Shown here piece by piece: positions 1 through 8,727 of a stretch of 54,193 nucleotides of DNA; position 1 is the stretch's first letter, and every line of letters starts with the position of its first letter. The stretch covers positions 1 through 54,193 of the forward strand of contig NZ_LBMW01000050.1 in the NCBI RefSeq assembly GCF_026168105.1, in the 5' to 3' direction. Both the position numbers and the translations under genes were made by a program. The notes beneath the pieces were generated by a model. That model did not search any database. It saw nothing but the letters and a program-made list of their open reading frames with translations, and was not told the DNA's origin. Source of the stretch: Streptomyces hygroscopicus. Lineage in GTDB: Bacteria; Actinomycetota; Actinomycetes; Streptomycetales; Streptomycetaceae.

Positions 1-1090
1 GGGCCCGGTGGCGGGCGGAGCCGGGGCGGGGGGCTCCCGTCGCCCGGGGCGCACGGGCGGTGCCCCGGGCGCCGCCCGCCAGCTCGTCCGGCCCCGGCAC
101 CCGCATCGAGGTGTGCGTGTCGCGGTTGGAGTCCGGCTTCGCCCCCGGCACCAGCGGCACCGCCCCCCGGCGCACCCGTGCCTCCGTCGGCTCTCCCGGC
201 ACCGCCGCCTCGGGCGCCTCCTCGGCAGCCTCCGCGTCCGGCTCGTCCACGTCCAGCGGCGGCATCCCGTGCAGCAGCGGCAGCTGCTCCCGCAGTCGCG
301 CCGCCAGCTCCGACGCCCTCAGCCGCGATGCCGGCGCCTTCGCCAGACACTGCACGATCAGCTGCCACAGCTCCTCCGGGATGCCGGGCAGGGGCACCAC
401 CGTCTCCGTGACATGGCGGCGCAGCACCGCGCCCGGGTGGCCGCCGCCGAACGGCGTGAAGCCGGCCAGCAGCTCGTACAGCACGGTCGCCAGCGCGTAG
501 ATGTCCACCGCCGCCCTCGGCGGCAGGCCCTCCACTATCTCCGGGGCCAGGTAGTCGGGGGTCCCGATGATCTTCGTCGCGCGGGTGCGGCGCGGCGAAT
601 CGATCAGCTTCGCCACTCCGAAGTCCGTCAGCAGCGCCGGGTGCGCGCCGCCCGGGCCCAGCGGCCCCTGCATGTCCAGCAGGACGTTCTCGGGCTTCAC
701 GTCCCGGTGCACGACCCCGGCCGCGTGCGCCGCCGCGAGCCCCTCGGCCACGTCCGCCACGATCGCCACCGCCGCTTCGGGCGCCAGGCGGCGCTCGCGG
801 TCCAGACGGGTGCGCAGATCGGTGCCCCGGACGAGGTCCATCACCAGCGCCAGGTCGTTGCCGTCGACCACCAGGTCGCGTACGGACACCACGTTCGGAT
901 GGTCGAGCCCCAGCAGCGCCGTGCGCTCCTGGACGAAGCGGCCCACGAGCTCCTGGTCGGACGCGAGGTCCTCCCTCAGCAGCTTGATGGCGACGGGCCC
1001 CTCCGGCCCTTCGCCCAGCCACACCGTGCCGGCGCTTCCCCGTCCCAGGATCTGGTTCGCGGTGTACCGGCTGCCGATCTTCCGTGCCAA
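1..1090 (-). CDS. pkaB: Ser/Thr protein kinase (PkaB-like), 3' end outside window
   Basis: Eukaryotic-type Ser/Thr protein kinase; 363 codons are visible and the C-terminus runs off the window. The chosen start is TTG at 1090, preceded by GGAG six bases upstream. It gives the usual N-terminus, with a glycine loop (LGRGSAGTVW) within the first 25 residues, then the VAIK lysine, the VVHRDVKPENVLL catalytic loop and a DFG motif (LLTDFGVAK). After the kinase domain the visible tail is acidic and Ala/Pro-rich. Substrates cannot be read from sequence. It lies 204 bp downstream of a second kinase on the same strand, and this pairing matches pkaB/pkaA of S. coelicolor as I remember it, hence the symbol. 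The family call is firm; the symbol rests on remembered synteny. Confidence 0.85.
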   Translation of the reverse strand, partial: MARKIGSRYTANQILGRGSAGTVWLGEGPEGPVAIKLLREDLASDQELVGRFVQERTALLGLDHPNVVSVRDLVVDGNDLALVMDLVRGTDLRTRLDRERRLAPEAAVAIVADVAEGLAAAHAAGVVHRDVKPENVLLDMQGPLGPGGAHPALLTDFGVAKLIDSPRRTRATKIIGTPDYLAPEIVEGLPPRAAVDIYALATVLYELLAGFTPFGGGHPGAVLRRHVTETVVPLPGIPEELWQLIVQCLAKAPASRLRASELAARLREQLPLLHGMPPLDVDEPDAEAAEEAPEAAVPGEPTEARVRRGAVPLVPGAKPDSNRDTHTSMRVPGPDELAGGARGTARAPRATGAPRPGSARHRA

Positions 1091-1294
1091 GGCTGCTCCT
1101 ACTGGGGACGCGTGTTGCCGACGCTGCGCCGTTCCGGGGCCGCGATGCCGGCGGCTGACGCCGCGGGCTGCAGGAACCCCGGTCGACAAAACTACGCGTC
1201 CGAAGGGTCAACCTTCACCGCCGAGACGGAAATCACCCGTCAGATGTCGACAAATCCCCAGGCTCGGAGTGTTCTTGGGCCGCCGGGCCCCCTG

Positions 1295-2917
1295 TCACTT
1301 CCCGTTGAGCTTCCCGATCCACCCGCTCACCTTGTCGAACCAGTCGCTCAGCATCGTCCAGTACGACTTGGTCGTACCGATCCAGTGCTGCAGCGGGCTG
1401 AACTCCCAGACCAGCCACCCGGCGACGAACAGGATGAGGATCGTGAACAGGCAGCCCTTCAGGCAGCCGAGTCCCGGGATCTTCATCGGGTTGGCGCTGC
1501 GCTGCCGCGGTGGACGCGGCTCGCGCGCCGGACGCGGGGCCGGCGCGGGCGCATACGGCTGCGGAGGCGCGTACTGCTGCCGCTGGGGCGCGTACTGCTG
1601 GGGCTGCTGCCGCGGATGGCCGTACCCGGACGCGGGCTGCTGCTGCCGCGGCTGCGGGCGCGCGACCTGCCGCTGCGGGCGGCGGCGCAGCGGGTCCTCG
1701 CCGGGGTCGAGGTAGGTCTGGACCTGCGTCTGTTCGTTGCGGTCGCGGGCGGCGCGCAACTGGTTCTGCCAGGGGTGCGGCTCCTCCGGCCCCGGCTGTC
1801 CACCGGGCTGGTGCTGAGGTACCGGCGGCATCACGGTCGTCGGCTCGGCCGCTCCGTTCCTGGGCAGGACGGAGGTGGGGTCCGCCGCGCCCGCGGGGCC
1901 GGCCGAGGTGTGCGGCAGGACGCTGGTCGCCGCGTTCGGGTCGTACGCGCCCGCGCCGTGCGGCAGGACCTGCGTGGGGTCGGCGGAGCCGGGGACGGCG
2001 GCCGGGGCCGGGTCCGGCGCGAGCAGCGCACCCACGCCCTCGGCGGCGGCGATCTGCGCGGCGCTCGCGTGCACGCCGACGCCCTCGGCGACGACCCGCA
2101 GGCCCCGGGCCAGGTTCTCGGCGCTGGGCCGCTGCTCGGGGCTCTTGCGCAGACAGCGCTCGATGACCGTCCACAGCGGGTCGGGGACGGTGGAGGGGCG
2201 GCGCGGCTCGGCGCTCAGGTGCTGGTGGAGCACCTCGAGGGCGGAACCGCCGGAGAACGGGGGATGCCCGGTGACCAGCTCGTACAGCAGGATGCCTGCG
2301 CCGTAGATGTCGACGGCGGAGGTCTGCGGGCGGCCCTCGGCCGACTCGGGGGCCACGTACGCGGGCGTACCCACGAACTCGTGTGTGCGCGTGAGGCCCG
2401 GGGAATCGGCCAGCCGGGCGATGCCGAAGTCGGTCAGCATCGGGTGCATCTGGCCGTCATGCTGCTCGAGCAGCACGTTCGCGGGCTTCAGATCGCGGTG
2501 CACGACGCCGTCGGCGTGGCTCGCGGACAGCGCGTCGGCGATCTGCGCGGTGAGCAGGGCCGCGGCGACGGGCGAGAAGGGGCCGTTGGCACGGAGGTAG
2601 CGGTGCAGGTCGGGGCCGTCGACCAGGTCCATGACCAGCGCCAGCAGATCGCCCTCGACCACCAGGTCCCGTACCCGCACGACGTTCGGGTGGGTCAGCC
2701 GGAGCAGGACGGACCGCTCCCGCAGGAACCGCATCACGACGTCCGCGTCGTTCGCCAGCTCCTCCTTGAGGACCTTGATCGCGACGGTCTCGCCGGGCTG
2801 TCCCGCGACGGCAGCCTCGGCGCCCGCGGCCTCACGCTGGCGGGCTCGCCAGACGGTGCCCGTGGCGCCGCGTCCGAGCGGCTCCTCGAGCAGGTACTTG
2901 CTGCCTACCGGCCGCAC
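1295..2917 (-). CDS. pkaA: Membrane-anchored Ser/Thr protein kinase (PkaA-like)
   Basis: Ser/Thr kinase of 540 residues from a GTG start at 2917, with GGGAG eight bases upstream; longer in-frame starts add residues unlike the family. Glycine loop LGRGATGTVW is at residues 14-23, the VAIK lysine is K48, HRDLKPAN starts at 140 and DFG is at 163-165. A Pro/Gln-rich linker follows (about 300-475), containing four T-x-V-L/M-P repeats around T315, T331, T348 and T360/361. One membrane helix lies at about 487-507, followed by a short basic and aromatic tail, so the kinase domain is predicted to be cytoplasmic. There is no PASTA sensor domain. It is divergent from the FHA-ATPase gene at 3456, which suggests a kinase and phospho-reader pair. 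That functional link is inference. Confidence 0.9.
   Translation of the reverse strand: MRPVGSKYLLEEPLGRGATGTVWRARQREAAGAEAAVAGQPGETVAIKVLKEELANDADVVMRFLRERSVLLRLTHPNVVRVRDLVVEGDLLALVMDLVDGPDLHRYLRANGPFSPVAAALLTAQIADALSASHADGVVHRDLKPANVLLEQHDGQMHPMLTDFGIARLADSPGLTRTHEFVGTPAYVAPESAEGRPQTSAVDIYGAGILLYELVTGHPPFSGGSALEVLHQHLSAEPRRPSTVPDPLWTVIERCLRKSPEQRPSAENLARGLRVVAEGVGVHASAAQIAAAEGVGALLAPDPAPAAVPGSADPTQVLPHGAGAYDPNAATSVLPHTSAGPAGAADPTSVLPRNGAAEPTTVMPPVPQHQPGGQPGPEEPHPWQNQLRAARDRNEQTQVQTYLDPGEDPLRRRPQRQVARPQPRQQQPASGYGHPRQQPQQYAPQRQQYAPPQPYAPAPAPRPAREPRPPRQRSANPMKIPGLGCLKGCLFTILILFVAGWLVWEFSPLQHWIGTTKSYWTMLSDWFDKVSGWIGKLNGK
1828..1981 (-). repeat. Coding repeats: four T-x-V-L/M-P motifs in kinase linker
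   Basis: Within the kinase at 1295-2917, residues 313-364 contain PTQVLP, ATSVLP, PTSVLP and PTTVMP, spaced 13-17 residues apart in a Pro/Gly/Ala-rich linker. Each threonine has Leu or Met at +3, a position that FHA domains read. The spacing is irregular, so this is a repeated short motif rather than a DNA tandem repeat. Confidence 0.7.
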
Positions 2918-3455
2918 GTCATGCGCTCCCTGCTGCTTGCTTGCCTGGTCGGTCCACCGTGGTACAGGTGTTCCGACCCACTGTAGTGCCGCGGAACCTG
3001 GCACCGGGCTGTCGACAGCCTGTGCGTCCGCTGCGCCTGTTCACGGGGGTGGACGTCGGTGGGCGCCTCGCCGTTGCCCGTCCGGTACGCCGTTCCCGTG
3101 GGTCCGTACGTCATTCGCCGTGCTTCGCATGTGAGGTTACGTACGCGGTCCCCGTACGTGTTCGATGAGAAGACGCTCCCTTCGGTGCACTTGGTTGCCC
3201 GACCCGGGCGTGACCGATCTCAAGACCGGTCCCAAGCGGACACCGGTCGGCCACTGGTCAGGCACTTTTACGGGCAGAGCCGACCAATCAAGATCACTTG
3301 GCGCCGGGCGGCAGGCACGCTGTCGGTGGCAGGTGCGAGGATGCATCCCGTACTGGCCGATGTGCTCGTGTGCGGTGGGGGAAGTCGCGGTGGGGGACCG
3401 CGGCGCGGCCCCGGCCCCGTCCGCGGGTGCCGCGCAGAAGGGACCGCTGACGGCG
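2918..3455. other. 538-bp divergent intergenic region, kinase / FHA-ATPase
   Basis: I see no convincing gene here. The stretch must carry promoters for the leftward kinase and the rightward FHA-ATPase. An inverted repeat GACCGGT-N11-ACCGGTC lies at 3224-3248, and the CGTACG hexamer recurs several times around 3100-3160. No clean -35/-10 pair with 16-18 bp spacing stands out on either strand. Confidence 0.5.
3224..3248. promoter_or_regulatory. Inverted repeat GACCGGT-N11-ACCGGTC
   Basis: Perfect 7-bp inverted repeat in the divergent region between the kinase and FHA-ATPase genes. Its position suits an operator or RNA hairpin. A closer-spaced version of the same arms occurs at 33824-33841. No regulator can be named. 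Confidence 0.3.
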
Positions 3456-6400
3456 ATGCAGATCCGGCTGACCGTCGTAGACCCCCTGGGCCCGCCCCCG
3501 GAGTCACGGGCGCGCGCCGCGAGCTGCGACGTGCTGGTCACCGCGCCCGCCGGGACGGCGCTGGCGGCGGTGGCCTCGGGCCTGGCCTCGGCGGTCGGGG
3601 CGGGCGACGGTCCCGTGGTGCTGTACGCGGGCGTGGAGCGACTGGACACCCAGAGGTGCACGCTCGGCGAGCCACCGCTGCTCGACGGCGCGGTGCTGAC
3701 GCTGGGCGCCCCGGCGGAGCCGGGCCCCGAGCCGGACGAGGACGCGGCCCAGCTGCATGTGGTCGCGGGCCCGGACGCGGGCGGCGTCCATCTGCTGCAC
3801 GGCGGTGCGATCCGCATAGGCCGCTCCGCCGACGCGGACGTCCCGCTGGACGACCCGGACGTCTCCCGGCTGCACTGCGAGATCACGGTCGCCGCGGACG
3901 GCCGCGTCTCGGTCGCCGACCTCGGCTCCACGAACGGCACCGTGCTCGACGGCAGGCGGGTGACCGGCCACCCGGTGCGCTTCCCCCGGGGCGCCCTGCT
4001 GCGCCTCGGCGAATCGGCCCTGCGGCTGTCCCCGCCCGGCGCGGCCGGATCCGTGGGGACGGCGCCGGACGGAGAGGGACATGTACGGGTCCTCGACGCG
4101 GAGGTTCGGGAAGGTCCGGCGGTTGCGACGCGGGCGGCGACCGTGCCGGACGCACGCGCGGGCAGCGTCCCGGGACCGGGCGCGGCCGGGACCCCTGGCA
4201 CGGACGACGGCACCGAGGCCGGGCCCCCCTCCCGGGGCACGCCCCGGGAGGGACACGGCTCCCAGCCCGGCCCCCGGGACGGGCGTCCCGCGGCGGAGGG
4301 CGGCGCCCGGGGACACGCCTCCGGCGACACCCATCACGGCTTCGGCGTCACCGGCTGGGGCGCCTCCGGCGGAGTGGTCCCCGGAGCACAGGAGCACGGG
4401 CCCGTCGAGCCGCCCTTCCCCATGCCGGTCCCGCCGGGGCAGGGCGGCACCCCGCGGACCGAGGACCGGACCCCGGCGTACGGGGGCACGGCCGACGCGG
4501 GCACGCGCAAGGGCACCCCGCCGCGCGGGACGGACGTTCCGCCGGGAGTGCGCAGGCGCGGCGGCTTCACGGCCTGGGCACGGCGGCTGACCGGGGCCCG
4601 CGGCGAGCAGGCCGGTCCCGGCCTGGACGCCCACGACGACCTGGCTACGCGGACGCCCGGGCCCCCCGTCGCCCGGGCCCCGGAGAAATGGCCGGACCCC
4701 GCATCGCTGCTGCTGGCCGCGCTGGGCCCCGGGCCGCGGCTGTGGGAGCGGGGCCCCGGACACCCCGAGGCGCTCACCGTGCGGCTGGGCACGGCGGACC
4801 GGCCCGGCCCGGACGGGTCGCTGCTGCCTGCCGTGCCGGTGACCGCCGGACTGCGCGAAGCCGGTGCGCTCGGCCTGGCGGGGCCCCGCGCGCGGCTGGC
4901 CGGGCTGGCGCGCGCGGTGGTGGCGCAGCTGGCCGCGCTGCACTCCCCCGACACGCTGGAGCTGGTCCTGATCAGCGCCGACCGCTCGCGCCCGCTGGAG
5001 CAGCGCACCGCCGACTGGGCCTGGCTGGGCTGGCTCCCGCATCTGCGCCCGGCCCACGGCCAGGACTGCCGGCTCCTGCTGGCGTACGACCGCGAACAGG
5101 CGACGGCCCGCACGGAGGAGCTTCTGCGCCGCCTCGAGGACCGGCTGACGGACCCCGACGGCCGCACGGGCACGACGGGCGTGACCGGCGTAACGGGTGG
5201 GACCGATGTGACCGGCGCAAGCGATGTGACGGGCACGACTGCCGTGACCGGCATGACCGGCATGACCGGCATGACCGGCGAGGGCCCCGGCACCGCCACG
5301 GGCCGTCCGACGGACATACGCCCGCCGAGCGCGACCGCGGGCACGCCGCCGAGCGTCCCCTCCGCGCCGTCCGGCATTTCCCGTACCACCGAGGTTTCCG
5401 GACCTCCGGGTCCTGCAGGGCCTGCCGGGCCCTCCGGGCTCGCCGGGTCCTCCGGGTCTCCCGCACGAGGTGCCGCCCGCCGCCCCTCCTGGGCGCGGGA
5501 CGAGCACCCGGCCGACGGCGCCTTCCCGGGTCCGTACACCGTGGTGGTCGTGGACGGGGACCCCGGCGGCGCCGATGTGCGCGAGTCCGTCGTGCGGCTG
5601 GCGCAGGAGGGAGCGCGGGCCGGGATCCATGTCGTCTGCCTGGCCGAGGCCCCCACCGCCTCTCCCGCCTGCCCGGTGACGGAGACATACGACGCGGCGT
5701 GCGCGGCCTCACCGGTGTTCCGGGAGTGCGGGGCCGTCGCGCTGCTGTGCGGCGATGTGGCGACGGCGCTGCGGCTACTGCGGGTCGCGCCGGGCGAGGG
5801 CGGGGACGCCGCGCGGGGGCTCCGGGCTCCGGTGGGCAACGGCACGGTCGCCGCCGTGGACGCGGTCTCCCCGGCGTGGGCGGAGCGGTTCGCGAGGGCG
5901 CTCGCTCCGCTGCGGCCGGATGGTGGCGGGGACCGGCACGCGCGCGTGTCGGCGCCGTTGCCCCAGGCGGCACGGCTGCTGGACGAGTTGGGCCTGGCGC
6001 GGGCCACCCCGGCCTCACTGATGGCCCGGTGGGCGGACGCGGCGGACGACACGGAGTCGCCGGGCGGACGTGCCTCGGCGGTGCTCGGCGCCGGTCCGCG
6101 CGGTCCGGTGTCCCTGGACCTCACCGCCGAGGGGCCGCACCTGCTCCTCGAGGGACCGCCCGGCAGCGGTCGTACGGAGCTGCTGCGCTCCATCGCGGCG
6201 TCGCTCGCGGCGGCCGACCGCCCGGACCGGCTCGCAATCGTGCTCGTCGACGGCCGTGACTGCGGGGCGCAGGGCGGCACCGCGGGGGACGGTCTGCGGG
6301 TCTGTACGGACCTGCCGCACGTCACCACGCATCTCGCGGCCAACGACCCCGTGCGCATGCGGGAGTTCGCGCAGTCGCTGAGTGCCGAGCTGAAGCGGAG

Positions 6401-7088
6401 GGCCGAGTTGCTGGGGCGGCTCGGCTTCGCGGAATGGCACACCCAGCGGGAGGTGTCCGGCCGGATGGTGCCGCAGCGGTCGGGGAGTACGGCCTCGGGC
6501 GACCTCGACACCCCGCCGAGCGCCACGCTGCGGCTGCGGCCCCCGGCGGCTCGGCAACGAGCGGAGGCGGGGCCGCCGCTGGCACGGCTGGTGGTGCTGG
6601 TCGACGACCTGGACGCGCTGCTGTCCCCGGCGTTGGGCTCGCCGGGCCGCCCGGCGGCCGGCTCGGTCGTACGGGCGCTGGAGGCGGTGGCCAGGGACGG
6701 GCAACGGCTCGGGGTGCACCTCGTCGCCGCCTCGGACCCGGGCGGCCGGACCGCACAGTGGGAGCCGACCCGCACGGCCACGCTCCGCATCGCCCTGGAG
6801 GCGGCGGCGTCGGGTCCCGACGAACCGGCCCCCGGGCGTGGGCGGTTGACCCGGCCGGACGGCAGGGTGGCACCGTTCCAGGGCGGGCGGATCACCGGTC
6901 GCATCCCCCGCACGGCCACGCTCCGCCCCACGGTCGTGCCCCTGGAGTGGCACCGCATGGGCGATCCCCCGGCCCGTCGCCCCGTCCGCGAACTCGGAAA
7001 CGGGCCCACGGACTTGGCCCTGCTGGCGAGCGCGCTGGAGAGGGCGGCCCGTTCGGTGTCGGCGACGGAGGTGCCTTCGCTGCTGTAA
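3456..7088 (+). CDS. FHA domain protein with EccC-like FtsK/SpoIIIE ATPase region
   Basis: Protein of 1210 residues from ATG at 3456; the in-frame GTGs upstream are less likely because MQIRLTVVDP is a sensible beginning. An FHA domain follows a short N-terminal region, with GRS at 122-124, SRLH at 137-140 and NG at 160-161, the phosphothreonine-binding signature. A Pro/Gly-rich linker (about 208-408) leads to a segment like the mid-part of EssC/EccC (about 412-560, WLPH near 525). Next come a Thr-Gly repeat, seven collagen-like Gly-X-Y triplets (649-669) and a C-terminal P-loop domain. Walker A reads GPPGSGRT at 900-907, arginine replacing the usual lysine; Walker B is VVLVDD at 1046-1051. 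No membrane helices are evident and no WXG100 genes are nearby, so type VII secretion is not supported. It may be a phospho-regulated scaffold or pump. Confidence 0.75.
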   Translation: MQIRLTVVDPLGPPPESRARAASCDVLVTAPAGTALAAVASGLASAVGAGDGPVVLYAGVERLDTQRCTLGEPPLLDGAVLTLGAPAEPGPEPDEDAAQLHVVAGPDAGGVHLLHGGAIRIGRSADADVPLDDPDVSRLHCEITVAADGRVSVADLGSTNGTVLDGRRVTGHPVRFPRGALLRLGESALRLSPPGAAGSVGTAPDGEGHVRVLDAEVREGPAVATRAATVPDARAGSVPGPGAAGTPGTDDGTEAGPPSRGTPREGHGSQPGPRDGRPAAEGGARGHASGDTHHGFGVTGWGASGGVVPGAQEHGPVEPPFPMPVPPGQGGTPRTEDRTPAYGGTADAGTRKGTPPRGTDVPPGVRRRGGFTAWARRLTGARGEQAGPGLDAHDDLATRTPGPPVARAPEKWPDPASLLLAALGPGPRLWERGPGHPEALTVRLGTADRPGPDGSLLPAVPVTAGLREAGALGLAGPRARLAGLARAVVAQLAALHSPDTLELVLISADRSRPLEQRTADWAWLGWLPHLRPAHGQDCRLLLAYDREQATARTEELLRRLEDRLTDPDGRTGTTGVTGVTGGTDVTGASDVTGTTAVTGMTGMTGMTGEGPGTATGRPTDIRPPSATAGTPPSVPSAPSGISRTTEVSGPPGPAGPAGPSGLAGSSGSPARGAARRPSWARDEHPADGAFPGPYTVVVVDGDPGGADVRESVVRLAQEGARAGIHVVCLAEAPTASPACPVTETYDAACAASPVFRECGAVALLCGDVATALRLLRVAPGEGGDAARGLRAPVGNGTVAAVDAVSPAWAERFARALAPLRPDGGGDRHARVSAPLPQAARLLDELGLARATPASLMARWADAADDTESPGGRASAVLGAGPRGPVSLDLTAEGPHLLLEGPPGSGRTELLRSIAASLAAADRPDRLAIVLVDGRDCGAQGGTAGDGLRVCTDLPHVTTHLAANDPVRMREFAQSLSAELKRRAELLGRLGFAEWHTQREVSGRMVPQRSGSTASGDLDTPPSATLRLRPPAARQRAEAGPPLARLVVLVDDLDALLSPALGSPGRPAAGSVVRALEAVARDGQRLGVHLVAASDPGGRTAQWEPTRTATLRIALEAAASGPDEPAPGRGRLTRPDGRVAPFQGGRITGRIPRTATLRPTVVPLEWHRMGDPPARRPVRELGNGPTDLALLASALERAARSVSATEVPSLL
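5246..5280 (+). repeat. 9-bp tandem repeat inside FHA-ATPase gene
   Basis: GACCGGCAT is repeated three times in a row (5246-5272) and begins a fourth copy. It forms the core of a Thr-Gly-rich segment (about residues 571-612) built from VTG and TGM steps. In-frame 9-bp units preserve the reading frame, so copy number could vary without breaking the protein. Confidence 0.8.
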
Positions 7089-7278
7089 CGCCGGGATCCC
7101 GGCCCCAGGCCCGTGCCACGCGGCGCTTCGGTCCGCCACCCTCACCGAACGTCACGACGCGGTCACGATCGACCGGTTGACACCGCAGGCGCTCTTGCCG
7201 CCCCGAACGACCCCGCGTAGACCGGAGCGCACGGGACAGCGTCCGCACGTTCGACGAGGAACGAAGAACGGGGCAGTG

Positions 7279-8694
7279 ATGCACAGCACTCTTCGTACAC
7301 GCAAGTCGCCGAAGCACCCCACGCACCCCACCCACCGGACCCGCCGAGCCACAGGGGCCGTGGCCGCCGCCGTCGTCGCCGCCGGGGCCCTCGCACTCAC
7401 CGGTTGCAGCAGCGACAACAACAAGAGCGGCAGCGACAAGGCGAGCGACGGCGGCCGGGACACCGGCGCCACGGTCGTGCTCCCCCGGCTGAACGGCCAG
7501 AGCCTGGAGGTCTCCGCCGTCTGGACCGGTGCCGAGCAGGCCAACTTCAAGAAGGTGCTCGCCGAGTTCGAGAAGCGCACCGGCGCCAAGGTCACCTTCG
7601 TGGCCGCCCAGGACCCGATCATCAACTTCCTCGGTTCGAAGATCGCCGGCGGTCAGCCGCCGGACGTCGCGCTGCTCCCCCAGCCCGGCGCCATCAAGCA
7701 GGCCGTCGAGAAGAAGTGGGCCAAGCCCCTCGGCCCCGAGGCAGAGGCGGAGCTCGCCAAGAACTACTCACAGGGCTGGCAGGACATCGGCAAGGTGGAC
7801 GGCAAGCAGTACGGCGTCTACTACAAGGCCGCGAACAAGTCGCTGATCTGGTACAACGCGAAGGCGTTCGAGGGCGCGGGCGCCAAGGAACCCAAGACCT
7901 GGCAGGATCTGCTGGCGGCGGCCCGGGCCGTCTACGACTCCGGGGTCACCCCCTTCTCCGTCGGCGGCGCCGACGGATGGACCCTCACCGACTGGTTCGA
8001 GAACGTCTACCTCTCCCAGGCGGGCCCGGACAAGTACGACCAACTCGCTCAGCACAAGATCAAGTGGACGGACCCGTCCGTGAAGGACGCGCTCACCACG
8101 CTGGCCCAGATCTGGGGCAAGAAGGACTACATCGCGGGCGGCGCGAACGGCGCGCTGCAGACCGAGTTCCCGGCCTCCGTCACCCAGACGTTCACCGGCG
8201 GTGACCAGCCGAAGGCCGGCATGGTCTTCGAGGGGGACTTCGCCGAGGTCAACATCGGGGAGACGAAGGCGAAGATCGGCACGGACGCCAAGGTGTTCCC
8301 GTTCCCCGCCGTAGGCGGCCAGGCACCCGTGGTCACCGGCGGCGACGCGGCCGTCATCCTGAAGGACTCCAGGGCGGCCCAGGCCCTGGCCACCTTCCTG
8401 GCCTCGCCGGACGCGGCCACGATCCAGGCGAAGCTCGGCGGCTACCTCTCACCGAACAAGTCGGTGGCGCTGTCCTCGTACCCGAACGAGGTGCAGCAGA
8501 AGATGGCCAGGGCGCTGATCGCGGCCGGCGACAGCTTCCGCTTCGACATGTCCGACCAGGCCCCGCAGGCTTTCGGCGGGACACCCGGCAAGGGCGAGTG
8601 GAAGGACCTCCAGGACTTCCTGAAGAACCCGATCGACGTCGCGGGCACCCAGGCAAAGCTGGAGGCGGACGCGGCGAAGGCGTACGGGAGCTGA
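7279..8694 (+). CDS. Sugar ABC transporter substrate-binding lipoprotein
   Basis: Solute-binding protein of 471 residues, family 1 type. ATG at 7279 gives a basic N-terminus, a hydrophobic stretch and the lipobox LTGC with Cys43 as the lipidation site; GTG three bases upstream is an equal alternative. The mature part has the usual features of carbohydrate-binding lipoproteins, such as an early EFEKRTGAKV segment, PDVALLPQPG and WYNAKAFEGAG. It should sit outside the membrane and deliver an oligosaccharide to the two permeases encoded next. There is no ATPase gene in the cluster; Streptomyces sugar importers of this type commonly share the ATPase MsiK. The sugar cannot be deduced. The nearest regulatory sign upstream is a TTGACA at 7176-7181 without a matching -10. 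Confidence 0.9.
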   Translation: MHSTLRTRKSPKHPTHPTHRTRRATGAVAAAVVAAGALALTGCSSDNNKSGSDKASDGGRDTGATVVLPRLNGQSLEVSAVWTGAEQANFKKVLAEFEKRTGAKVTFVAAQDPIINFLGSKIAGGQPPDVALLPQPGAIKQAVEKKWAKPLGPEAEAELAKNYSQGWQDIGKVDGKQYGVYYKAANKSLIWYNAKAFEGAGAKEPKTWQDLLAAARAVYDSGVTPFSVGGADGWTLTDWFENVYLSQAGPDKYDQLAQHKIKWTDPSVKDALTTLAQIWGKKDYIAGGANGALQTEFPASVTQTFTGGDQPKAGMVFEGDFAEVNIGETKAKIGTDAKVFPFPAVGGQAPVVTGGDAAVILKDSRAAQALATFLASPDAATIQAKLGGYLSPNKSVALSSYPNEVQQKMARALIAAGDSFRFDMSDQAPQAFGGTPGKGEWKDLQDFLKNPIDVAGTQAKLEADAAKAYGS

Positions 8695-8727
8695 GCCGGG
8701 CATGTCCGTGCGAGGAGTGAGCCGACG

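Noticed and set aside
8..2986. Long plus-strand open frame of about 990 codons
   Set aside because: It is antisense to two clear kinases. Its product is Arg/Gly/Leu low-complexity sequence with no family features, as expected from high third-position G/C.
3456..7088. Type VII (ESX) secretion system
   Set aside because: The FtsK-like protein resembles part of EccC/EssC, but no WXG100, EccB, EccD or mycosin genes are nearby and the P-loop is altered.
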